8,874 bases of DNA from Ferruginibacter sp. (GTDB lineage: Bacteria; Bacteroidota; Bacteroidia; Chitinophagales; Chitinophagaceae): the NCBI GenBank assembly GCA_025362765.1, contig JANYFI010000271.1:1-8874 (forward strand), in the 5' to 3' direction. Under the pieces are notes generated by a model, which saw only the letters and a program-made list of their open reading frames with translations, did not search any database and had not been told where the DNA came from. Numbering within the stretch: the stretch's first letter is position 1; every line of letters starts with the position of its first letter. Position numbers and translations under genes: made by a program. This document shows, piece by piece, positions 1 to 6,112 of the stretch.

Positions 1-11
1 CCGGGGAAAGT
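1..11. repeat. CCGGGGAAAGT direct repeat, copy 1, at the window edge
   Basis: The first 11 bases, CCGGGGAAAGT, are identical to 393-403, which is the right arm of the terminator palindrome at 382-409. The copy lies 10 nt beyond the stop (22-24) of the interrupted minus-strand frame, so it could be half of a second similar terminator whose other arm lies outside the window. The identity is seen directly; the terminator reading is inference. Confidence 0.4.
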
Positions 12-21
12 TGGTTCATAC

Positions 22-324
22 CTAATCAGTTTTTAAATTATTCAACATTTTTTTACCACAGACACTGTAATCTTTTTTAAGCGCAGCATCCGTTAAATTC
101 AACCCATACAAAGAACAATAACAACTAAACAACTGGTGATGATAAAAATATTCATCAGCGGTTTCATGAATAAAAAATGAAATTTAATTCAGTTGCTTTT
201 CAACGTCCTTAGCTTTTTCGAACACTATTTTGTCTGCATACTTTTGAAAATAAGTAAAGGCATACCTGGCCATTGGTGCAACATCCAGAAAAAAAACATT
301 GTGCCTGCCGCAATTTTTACTCAT
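22..324 (-). pseudogene. Stop-interrupted short reading frame, unknown family
   Basis: On the minus strand an ATG at 322-324 opens a 46-codon frame (MSKNCGRHNVFF... ending VEKQLN) that stops at TAA 184-186. The same frame then continues open for another 53 codons to a TAG at 22-24, with protein-like text (HETADEYFYHH..., KKDYSVCGKKMLNNL). The second half has no ATG until near its end, so it cannot easily be a separate gene. The simplest reading is a gene of about 100 residues broken by one nonsense change, or the decayed tail of a longer gene: a TAA directly precedes the ATG, and further upstream the frame is closed again at 361-363. I recognise no domain. The first half alone could be a real 46-residue protein. 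No Shine-Dalgarno or promoter is evident. Chance open frames in AT-rich DNA cannot be excluded. Confidence 0.33.
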
Positions 325-376
325 TTAAAATGGTTTGAAAAACCAACATAAAAAATAATGTTATACAAGCCATATT

Positions 377-409
377 AAAAAGTAAATACTTTCCGGGGAA
401 AGTATTTAC
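377..409 (-). terminator. Intrinsic terminator of the GH109 gene
   Basis: A perfect inverted repeat has 13-bp arms, GTAAATACTTTCC (382-394) and GGAAAGTATTTAC (397-409), with only GG between them, so the hairpin would open to a loop of about 4 nt. Read on the minus strand it begins 35 nt after the stop codon of the GH109 gene and is followed directly by TTTTT (381-377) and an AT-rich stretch. This is the classical layout of a Rho-independent terminator. The plus strand has no comparable T-tract after the hairpin. Confidence 0.8.
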
Positions 410-444
410 CAATCATTCAATGAAACACAATAGTTTTCCTGTTA

Positions 445-1803
445 TCAATATTCATCAGTAAGAGAAAAAGACGGCTTTCTATACATCCATTGCCCACTGG
501 TAAAATCAGGGAACTCTACCGTTTGGTTACCCAGGTCAATAGACTGTTCGCTTAAAGGAGTAATGGCACTGTAAGCCGCTGCGTCGTATACATCCATTGG
601 TGTGGGCGCACTGCGTTTGATGGCTTCCACAAATCCATGGATCACAAAAAAGTCCATTCCGCCATGTCCTGCACCTTTTGTTTCCTTACTCCATCTTTTC
701 CATAGCGGATGGTCGTATTTATCCAGCCAGCTTTGCGCTGCGTCCCACTTGTCGTTTTCAGCTGATTTTCCTTCCAGGTAAATACTGTTATTAACATCCA
801 TCCATAAGCCTTCCGTTCCCTGCACCCTAAAGCCAAGTGAATACGGCCGGGGCAAATTCGTATCATGCTGTAATAAAATAGTTTCGCCATTGGCACAGTT
901 GATAGAAGTCGTAATAACATCGCCTGCTTTAAATTTAACTTTTGCATTGGGGTGATCGTTACCGCCCACCTTTACCACATGATTGTGCAACCCTCTTGCC
1001 TTTGATGAAAATGAACAAAGGGATACAAAACGGTTGCCGCGGTTAATGTCTATGTATTGTGCAATCGGCCCAACGCCGTGGGTAGGATATAAATCGCCAT
1101 TGCGGTGCACGGAATGTTCCGTACGCCAATGCGCTTCAGAAAAAGCTTTTTCTCCAAACTCAACGCCGTGGCCATATGTGCTTGTGCCGTCATTAAATAA
1201 CACTTCTCTTAAATCGTGCTGGTAACCTCCCTGCAAATGAATTAGCTCACCAAACAATCCCTGCCTTACCATATTCAACACCGCCATTACATCCCTGCGG
1301 TAACAAACATTTTCCAGCATCATTACATGTGCCTTATTTTTTTCTGCCGCTTTTACAACATCCCAGTGATCCTGTAAAGTAATACCCAGGATTACTTCGG
1401 ATGCAACATATTTGATGCCGGCTTCCAGGGCACCGATTATCATTGGTTTATGCCACTCCCAGGGTGTAACAATTACTACGCCATCCAATTTTTCCTGCTG
1501 CACGAGTTTTTGCCAGGCATTGATGTCACCCGTATACACCTGCGGCATTTTCTTTCCGCTTTTTGTAATCATTTCTTTTGCCGTTTTTAGTACGCGGTCA
1601 TCAACGTCGCAAATGGCCACCAGGTCTACATCATCTCTTCTTAACAGCAGGTCAAGATGGCCGGTTCCACGGGCGCCTACACCAATAATTGCCAATCTTA
1701 CTTTTTGCAAATTCTTGCCTTGTGCAAAAATACCTGATGAAGGAAATAAGGAAAATGACATTCCAGCCATTGCGCTGTTCTTAATAAAATTTTTTCTGTT
1801 CAT
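445..1803 (-). CDS. GH109-type Gfo/Idh/MocA glycosidase (probable alpha-N-acetylgalactosaminidase), Tat-like signal
   Basis: The 452-residue protein begins MNRKNFIKNSAMAGMSFSLF, a Tat-like signal in which the second arginine is lysine (R3-K4), with likely cleavage near residue 28 (FAQ). A Rossmann NAD(P)-binding fold follows (LAIIGVGARGTG, 38-48). TPWEWH (113-118), YQHD (194-197), HWRTEH (225-230), YPTHG (239-243) and LPRPYSLGFRVQG (317-329) are typical of family GH109. E164, Y194, R227, Y239, H242 and Y321 line up, with a constant offset apart from one single-residue shift, with the active-site residues I recall for the Elizabethkingia enzyme (E149, Y179, R213, Y225, H228, Y307). Known GH109 members use tightly bound NAD+ in a redox-assisted retaining mechanism to release terminal alpha-GalNAc. 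Export of the folded holoenzyme to the periplasm would explain the Tat signal. The frame is open 51 codons further upstream, but the Tat motif fixes the start at 1801-1803. No SusC/D or sulfatase neighbours are visible, so the substrate is inferred from family only. Confidence 0.88.
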   Translation of the reverse strand: MNRKNFIKNSAMAGMSFSLFPSSGIFAQGKNLQKVRLAIIGVGARGTGHLDLLLRRDDVDLVAICDVDDRVLKTAKEMITKSGKKMPQVYTGDINAWQKLVQQEKLDGVVIVTPWEWHKPMIIGALEAGIKYVASEVILGITLQDHWDVVKAAEKNKAHVMMLENVCYRRDVMAVLNMVRQGLFGELIHLQGGYQHDLREVLFNDGTSTYGHGVEFGEKAFSEAHWRTEHSVHRNGDLYPTHGVGPIAQYIDINRGNRFVSLCSFSSKARGLHNHVVKVGGNDHPNAKVKFKAGDVITTSINCANGETILLQHDTNLPRPYSLGFRVQGTEGLWMDVNNSIYLEGKSAENDKWDAAQSWLDKYDHPLWKRWSKETKGAGHGGMDFFVIHGFVEAIKRSAPTPMDVYDAAAYSAITPLSEQSIDLGNQTVEFPDFTSGQWMYRKPSFSLTDEY

Positions 1804-2158
1804 AATTAGGTGTTTGTAATGATAAAGTAAATTCAATATACCTGCTTTTACTGCGCCGTGAGCATGCAAACGATTGTTTAAAATGAATGGCAGGCTCAAT
1901 GAAACGATCGGCTGCAATGTAAAAATACCTGCTGAAAAGTATGGTATTGTTGCCACTATTTTAAAAGAATAGTTGCTGATTGCACCTGGTTATAAGCAGA
2001 CGGCTTAATATCCGGACTAAATTTCCAATATATCCCTTCTCAACTTTGCCCCTTCAGTTTGCCTTTTAAATGACGAGCATAAATTTAGCTGCTCAAAATA
2101 ACTTCACTACAAAAAATATTAATTGTATTTTCAACATATTAGCAAAGTAACCACCGTT
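1804..2158. other. Divergent intergenic region, no gene seen
   Basis: This spacer of about 355 bp separates the divergent GH109 (-) and TPR (+) genes. I see no RNA gene, repeat or convincing ORF. The minus frame is open through 1804-1956 as an extension of the GH109 frame but reads as non-family sequence upstream of the signal peptide. A possible plus-strand promoter lies at 2058-2087. No good TAnnTTTG match was found for the GH109 gene; the nearest is a weak TACTTTAT about 18 nt before its ATG. Confidence 0.5.
2058..2087 (+). promoter_or_regulatory. Possible Bacteroidota-type promoter of the TPR gene
   Basis: TTTG (2058-2061), an 18-nt spacer, then TAAATTTA (2080-2087), one mismatch from the phylum -7 consensus TAnnTTTG. 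The -7 element is 71 nt upstream of the ATG at 2159, farther than the roughly 20 nt seen for three other genes in this window, so the call is weak. Confidence 0.25.
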
Positions 2159-3319
2159 ATGAAAATAATTATTTGCCTGATTGTATTCACCAGCCTGTTC
2201 CAGGTCAATGCCTCCGCACAATCTGCAGATAAAAATAAAGTGATGGATTTTTTTCAAAACCAGCAGTTTGAAGAAGCCATCAATTACCTGAACACAGCCG
2301 TGGCGGCGGATACACAAAATATCCAGTTGCTTGGATACCTGGGCTACGCATACTATATGAACGACAATACCAGCCTGGCGGATAAATACTACCGGCAACT
2401 GTTACGTCTTGACGCGAATAATGTTGCCGCACTGCAATACCTGGCAATGTTGAATAAAAATGATTTTCCTGATGACGCTTTACAATTTACCCGGCGCCTG
2501 ATTTACCTGCAACCAGCCAAAGCCCCCCATTACCGCAATATGGGCGAATTGTTTAAACGGGTAAATAAACAGGATTCTGCTTTTGTTTACTTTAACCAGG
2601 CTTACCTGCTGGCACCCGGGGATTATAAAAATGGGGTTGGACTGGCAGATATTTTGATTGATGAGAAAAATTTCAGGAGGGCCGACAGTATTATTGAAGC
2701 CGGACTGGCACAGGATTCTGTAAACGTATCTTTTTTAAAACTACGCATTGGTTCAGCTTACAAAGCCGACGATTATAAAAGTATACCCTTACCGGGAGAA
2801 AGACTTATGCGATTGAACGAAACGCCCCTTACTGCGATAACACAAGTAGTGTTGGCGTATTATAATTTGAAACTGTATACAGACTGTATTCGTGTTTGTG
2901 AGTACCTGGCCGCACATGGTTACCTGGTGCAAAATATTTTGTTTTACCAGGCCAAAGCATTGGCAAAACTGAAGCAATTTGACAAAAGCAATGAGTTATT
3001 AACCACCTGCATCAATTTAGCTATTTCGAAAGACGCTGAAATGTACTACTATAACAAGGGGCTTAATTATTTGGCAAAAGGAGCGTTTAAAAAAGCCATA
3101 GCGCAATACGACACAGCCAATTATCTTTTTAAAAATCCGGTAATGAATTACAATAGCGGGCGTATTTATGAAGTGAATTTAAAAAACCTGCAACAGGCAA
3201 AACTGTATTATTTAAAATACCTGGCCGGGGCAAATCCCGTGGAAGAAGACGAAAAAAAGGCCTATGCCTGGCTGAAAGAAAAATGGGGTAAAAAGAAACC
3301 CCATTCAGCAAAGAAATAA
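2159..3319 (+). CDS. Secreted TPR-repeat protein
   Basis: The 386-residue protein starts MKIIICLIVFTSLFQVNASA, a Sec signal peptide with likely cleavage after ASA (residue 20) and no lipobox cysteine, so a periplasmic or outer-membrane-associated soluble protein is expected. The rest is helical with tetratricopeptide-like repeats: roughly 26-57 (FFQNQQFEEAINYLNTAV), 58-90 (GYLGYAYYMNDNTSLADKYY), 91-122, 124-156 (MGELFKRVNKQDSAFVYFNQA), then less regular units and clearer ones near 260-290, 295-326 and 329-358. The C-terminus is lysine-rich (KEKWGKKKPHSAKK). TPR proteins act as protein-binding scaffolds; nothing here identifies the partner. The start was chosen at the ATG before the signal peptide rather than at a TTG 36 nt upstream. 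The gene converges on the LysM gene with a 17-bp gap, and its 3' end carries that gene's terminator. Confidence 0.82.
   Translation: MKIIICLIVFTSLFQVNASAQSADKNKVMDFFQNQQFEEAINYLNTAVAADTQNIQLLGYLGYAYYMNDNTSLADKYYRQLLRLDANNVAALQYLAMLNKNDFPDDALQFTRRLIYLQPAKAPHYRNMGELFKRVNKQDSAFVYFNQAYLLAPGDYKNGVGLADILIDEKNFRRADSIIEAGLAQDSVNVSFLKLRIGSAYKADDYKSIPLPGERLMRLNETPLTAITQVVLAYYNLKLYTDCIRVCEYLAAHGYLVQNILFYQAKALAKLKQFDKSNELLTTCINLAISKDAEMYYYNKGLNYLAKGAFKKAIAQYDTANYLFKNPVMNYNSGRIYEVNLKNLQQAKLYYLKYLAGANPVEEDEKKAYAWLKEKWGKKKPHSAKK
3275..3305 (-). terminator. Intrinsic terminator of the LysM gene, inside the TPR coding end
   Basis: AATGGGGT (3282-3289) and ACCCCATT (3298-3305) form a perfect 8-bp stem with an 8-nt loop. 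On the minus strand the hairpin is followed by a run reading TTTTTCTTT (3283-3275). It begins 31 nt past the LysM stop codon, as expected for its terminator, yet lies wholly within the last codons of the convergent TPR gene. The plus strand has no T-tract after the hairpin. Confidence 0.68.
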
Positions 3320-3336
3320 TCTTAGTCCTTTATCAG

Positions 3337-4302
3337 TTATTTTGAAAAACTCAACGTACAATCAAACTTTGTTTCGCCAATGCCCAGTTCCTGTGCTGCA
3401 GCATTGCTGATGCGAATGAGCAGGCCGGTATTTTGTTTAATATCGGGAATTACATCCAGCACTTTTGCATAAATGGTTTTTCCGGTTGCCGAAGCAGTTA
3501 CTTTAATAATTGTACCAGGTGCTGCCGTGTTGTGCAAACAATAATATTTTCCATCCTGCCATCCGCTGTTGCTTTTAAATACTGCACCACTGCCGTTTTC
3601 ATTCAGTACAGTTGGTTTTGCCTGTTTATCGAAGTTGGATTTAAAAGTTCCCCCGTTAAAGGTTTTGCCGTCGCCCATTGCTGCCACTGGTTGCGCTATG
3701 GGTTCAACTTCTTTCACCACTGGTGGCACATCTTTTTTAGCTGGTTCTTTTACAACAGGGGGTTCGGTTGTTTTAGCTATCGCTACCGGCTGTGCAACAC
3801 CGGCCAGGTCTGCCGGTTTAGTCTTTGCCATGTTTGCCAGGGAAGACAATGATGATTTTACTTTTAAATAGCCTACAATGAGGTGTGTGCCATTGGCTAC
3901 CGCGTCGCCCTTAATATTGTTCCAGTGTTTGATGGTTTCGGCAGATACTTTATTATAATTTACACCAATTCTATATAACCCCTCCTTGTCTTTTACAATA
4001 TGATATACAGGTACCAACGCCTCATCGGCTGGAGCGTTGCCTGACTGTAAAAAATTTTCAGCGGTAAGCGGGATTTTAATCACTTGGTTAAGGCTAAGCC
4101 CTTTTTCCAATGCCAGGTTATTAAAGGGAGCAATTTCCTTTGGGCTGATATTGTACATTCTGCCAATGCTGTAATAATTTTCTTTGGCCGTTACTATATG
4201 AGTGAGATATACATTTGGAGAAGCTCCTTCAATAACCAATGGAGTATTTTGTGCCAACGACATAAACGGCAGGCAAAATAACAATATAAATAAACGCTTC
4301 AT
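3337..4302 (-). CDS. Secreted protein with two LysM domains and an RlpA-like double-psi beta-barrel
   Basis: The 321-residue protein starts MKRLFILLFCLPFMSLAQ, a Sec signal peptide cleaved around residue 17-18. Two LysM-type peptidoglycan-binding modules follow: about 33-79 (THIVTAKENYYSIGRMYNIS ... NQVIKIP) and about 99-146 (YHIVKDKEGLYRIGVNYNKV ... GTHLIVGYL). A Pro/Lys/Val-rich low-complexity linker (150-245) contains PPVVKE twice (181-186, 194-199). The C-terminal 70 residues (GKYYCLHNTAAPGTIIKVT, 251-269; YAKVLDVIPDI, 278-288; LIRISNAAAQELGIG, 295-309) resemble the double-psi barrel of RlpA-like proteins, as in Bacteroidota LysM proteins. A role in binding or remodelling cell-wall glycan in the periplasm is inferred; lytic transglycosylase activity is not shown. 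The start was placed at the signal peptide; the frame extends 16 codons upstream, but the likely promoter lies there. Confidence 0.85.
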   Translation of the reverse strand: MKRLFILLFCLPFMSLAQNTPLVIEGASPNVYLTHIVTAKENYYSIGRMYNISPKEIAPFNNLALEKGLSLNQVIKIPLTAENFLQSGNAPADEALVPVYHIVKDKEGLYRIGVNYNKVSAETIKHWNNIKGDAVANGTHLIVGYLKVKSSLSSLANMAKTKPADLAGVAQPVAIAKTTEPPVVKEPAKKDVPPVVKEVEPIAQPVAAMGDGKTFNGGTFKSNFDKQAKPTVLNENGSGAVFKSNSGWQDGKYYCLHNTAAPGTIIKVTASATGKTIYAKVLDVIPDIKQNTGLLIRISNAAAQELGIGETKFDCTLSFSK

Positions 4303-4321
4303 CTGATATAAATTTTCGTTG

Positions 4322-4351
4322 CAAAGATGGGAAAATAAGTTGGTTAACAAT
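4322..4351 (-). promoter_or_regulatory. Probable promoter of the LysM gene
   Basis: On the minus strand ATTG (4351-4348) is followed after 18 nt by CATCTTTG (4329-4322), one mismatch from TAnnTTTG. The -7 element ends 19 nt before the ATG at 4302, matching the spacing at the two other promoters called in this window. This also argues against the longer upstream frame being translated. Confidence 0.4.
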
Positions 4352-4364
4352 ACTATTGAACAAC

Positions 4365-4382
4365 TGTTAAATTAGTTTAACA
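4365..4382. repeat. Small AT-rich inverted repeat upstream of the LysM promoter
   Basis: TGTTAAA (4365-4371), a TTAG loop, then TTTAACA (4376-4382) form a perfect 7-bp inverted repeat. It sits just upstream of the LysM -33 element and downstream of the methyltransferase gene. It could be an operator or a weak RNA hairpin, but no T-tract follows it on the minus strand, so it is not a convincing terminator. Confidence 0.3.
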
Positions 4383-4428
4383 ACCGATACAATCCATCAT
4401 ATAAACCATATTTCTTTATTTTTATTTT

Positions 4429-5817
4429 CTACTTATTTAAAATACGCCAGTTGGCCGGATAATAATTGTTGATGCGGTTTGGCAAAACCTTTACCCAGCC
4501 CAATGGTAAATGGTTATACGTTAACAACGCCCATCCTCTTATAACAGTTGGCATTTTTATTTCCTGCTTGCGCAGGTATTGTAACGCCGTTGCCTTATCC
4601 GCTTCAATAAAAGAAATATTGTTGTTAAGGATATTGCTCAACGCCAGTTCATGATCAGGAATTAATTCATTGCGGATAATGGCGCCCATTTTTACACCCG
4701 CCTTTTTTATGTACAGCGCATGCTGAATGGTGGCAAGCTCATTCTCCAGATGCATTGGCAAAGCAATTACGTCTTCATGTTGTTTAATAAAGAAAAAATT
4801 ATCCGCGGCTTTCAAAAAAGGTTTTACCACTTCCATCTCCTTTGCAACGAGCCGCGGCGATTTGGTTTTATATTTGTCACTTGTCCATTGAGGCGACTGT
4901 TTATCCCCTTTGGTAAATACCGCAATAAAAAAACCTTCTCCTTTTATTTTATCCGGATAAAAACGATAGCCCACTCCATTTCTTTTAGGAGATGATGTCT
5001 CCACAATTTGCCATTCCTGTTCTAATTGTATTGGTGTGGAGATCATGCCGTGATCGGCTATCAGCCAGTCAGCGATTGCTTCATCTTCCATTTCAGCATA
5101 GGAACAGGTAGAATAGATGAGTGTACCGCCTTCTTTCAGGGCAGGCAATATATCTGCCAAAATCCTTTGCTGGCGCTGGCTACACATTGTTACGTTTTGC
5201 AAACTCCATTCTTCAATAGCCGCAGTGTCTTTTCTAAACAACCCACTGCCACTGCAAGGCGCATCCACCACTATCACGTCAAAATAATTTTCCAGCCGTT
5301 GAAAATCTGCAGGATCGTTATTGGTGACCATCACATTGGCAGCTCCCCACTTAGTGATATTTTCTGCCAAAATAGTTACCCTTGTCTTTATTACTTCATT
5401 GCTTACCAATAAACTTTTATCGCTGATGAGTGATTGTACCAGGGTTGATTTTCCGCCTGGTGCAGCGCACAAGTCAAGTACTTTTATTGGCTGCGATAAA
5501 TCAATAGTTTGCCGTAAAACCTGTTCCAAAAACATGCTGCTCGCTTCCTGTACGTAATAAGCACCCGCATGAAAAGCAGGATCCAACGTAAAGGAAGGCC
5601 GTTGTGAAAGATAGTAGCCATACGCAGTCCAGGGAACATTTTCTTCAATTGATGCATCGGCAAAAGTTACCTGCTCGTTTGACGTGATTTTGGCGGGATT
5701 CACCCTTACAGACACTACCTGTTCACCAGATTGATGAACAGCTTCGAATGGGGCTTTATCAAAACCTTTAATTCCTTCAAGTGATAAAAGAAAAGATGCA
5801 GGAAGATGTGTAGACAA
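4429..5817 (-). CDS. rsmF: 16S rRNA cytosine-C5 methyltransferase, RsmF/NOL1-NOP2-Sun family
   Basis: The 462-residue protein carries the full set of RNA m5C methyltransferase motifs. These are the SAM-binding VLDLCAAPGGKS (113-124), the acidic motif near SNE (139-141), DAPCSGSG (185-192; C188 is the motif IV cysteine that assists product release) and YSTCS (235-239; C238 is the expected nucleophile). The N-terminal part (GFDKAPFEAVHQSGEQVVSVRVNP) and the YVQEASSM segment before the SAM site are typical. The C-terminal region (MPTVIRGWALLTYNHLPLGWVKV, 422-444) matches the PUA-like RNA-binding end of RsmF. The length is close to the E. coli protein (about 480). E. coli RsmF methylates C1407 of 16S rRNA; the same target is inferred. 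The start is TTG (5815-5817): an in-frame TAA lies 33 nt upstream, no ATG lies between, and the first internal Met is residue 95, within the conserved domain. The stop is TAG. Confidence 0.88.
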   Translation of the reverse strand: MSTHLPASFLLSLEGIKGFDKAPFEAVHQSGEQVVSVRVNPAKITSNEQVTFADASIEENVPWTAYGYYLSQRPSFTLDPAFHAGAYYVQEASSMFLEQVLRQTIDLSQPIKVLDLCAAPGGKSTLVQSLISDKSLLVSNEVIKTRVTILAENITKWGAANVMVTNNDPADFQRLENYFDVIVVDAPCSGSGLFRKDTAAIEEWSLQNVTMCSQRQQRILADILPALKEGGTLIYSTCSYAEMEDEAIADWLIADHGMISTPIQLEQEWQIVETSSPKRNGVGYRFYPDKIKGEGFFIAVFTKGDKQSPQWTSDKYKTKSPRLVAKEMEVVKPFLKAADNFFFIKQHEDVIALPMHLENELATIQHALYIKKAGVKMGAIIRNELIPDHELALSNILNNNISFIEADKATALQYLRKQEIKMPTVIRGWALLTYNHLPLGWVKVLPNRINNYYPANWRILNK

Positions 5818-5839
5818 TATTTCAAGTTTAAGATAACCC

Positions 5840-5867
5840 CAAAATTAACTGAACTGGGTAATAGAAA
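5840..5867 (-). promoter_or_regulatory. Probable promoter of the rRNA methyltransferase gene
   Basis: On the minus strand TAATTTTG (5847-5840) is an exact match to the Bacteroidota -7 consensus TAnnTTTG, ending 22 nt before the TTG start codon. A weak -33 candidate, TTTC (5867-5864), lies 16 nt further upstream. The same octamer forms the -7 element of the divergent dehydrogenase promoter. Confidence 0.5.
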
Positions 5868-6035
5868 CGCTAACGACGCAGATTAAAAACGGATGACACT
5901 GATTTTATTTTTATAGATACGCTGATAACGCCGATGAAAACGGAGGAAGCGGATTTATCTTTTTCATTAAAAATTAACCTTCTCAAATCACGATAAAAAA
6001 TCAGTATTAAATCCGCCAAAATCAGTGTCATCCGT
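5865..6035. repeat. Nested inverted-repeat element between divergent promoters
   Basis: The outer arms are a perfect 18-bp inverted repeat: ACGGATGACACTGATTTT (5889-5906) and its reverse complement (6018-6035). Inner arms GCGGATTTA (5949-5957) and TAAATCCGC (6008-6016) are nested inside. The left side also holds a degenerate short motif of the type ACGC-N-GAT, seen near 5876, 5919 and 5929, with the related ACGGAT at 5889 and GCGGAT at 5949. This resembles interspersed GGAT/TGATTT-rich intergenic repeats I recall from Bacteroidota genomes, comparable to REP- or MITE-like elements. No ORF lies within. Transcribed, the arms could pair into a long imperfect hairpin of about 147 nt. Confidence 0.75.
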
Positions 6036-6045
6036 GTTTCCATCC

Positions 6046-6062
6046 TTCTTGCGAAGCAAGAA
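6046..6062. repeat. Tight hairpin with a GCGAAGC core
   Basis: TTCTTGC (6046-6052), a GAA loop, then GCAAGAA (6056-6062) form a perfect 7-bp stem. The core GCGAAGC (6051-6057) is the sequence known for an unusually stable DNA mini-hairpin. It lies 11 bp after the inverted-repeat element and just upstream of the dehydrogenase -33 box. No immediate T-tract follows, so a terminator role is doubtful. Confidence 0.6.
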
Positions 6063-6065
6063 CAC

Positions 6066-6092
6066 TTGTTTCTTTATTTTCGACTAATTTTG
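6066..6092 (+). promoter_or_regulatory. Probable promoter of the FAD/Fe-S dehydrogenase gene
   Basis: TTG (6066-6068), a 16-nt spacer, then TAATTTTG (6085-6092), an exact match to the -7 consensus TAnnTTTG. It ends 20 nt before the ATG at 6113, implying a very short leader. The spacer is slightly short of the usual range. Confidence 0.5.
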
Positions 6093-6112
6093 CGCCAAAG
6101 CTATATTGGTAC

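Noticed and set aside
99..167. 22-codon hydrophobic mini-ORF on the minus strand (MKPLMNIFIITSCLVV...)
   Set aside because: It overlaps the larger interrupted frame in another frame, is very short, and has no promoter, ribosome site or terminator to support it.
148..458. ATATTCATCAG present at 148-158 and again at 448-458
   Set aside because: An 11-bp AT-rich match, the second copy being the last codons of the GH109 gene; most likely chance.
642..947. Minus-strand 101-codon ORF inside the GH109 gene
   Set aside because: Shadow frame over a conserved enzyme; its translation has no recognisable family features.
1804..1956. N-terminal extension of the GH109 frame by 51 codons
   Set aside because: The extension precedes a clear Tat-like signal peptide and reads as non-family sequence; the ATG at 1801-1803 is the natural start.
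3433..3871. Plus-strand ORFs of 100-139 codons opposite the LysM gene
   Set aside because: Their Cys/Phe/Trp-rich translations are artefacts of the antisense strand of the LysM/barrel gene.
5889..6035. The 18-bp inverted repeat as a CRISPR remnant or a bidirectional terminator
   Set aside because: Only two arms in opposite orientation without regular spacers, no cas genes, and it lies upstream of both flanking genes rather than downstream.
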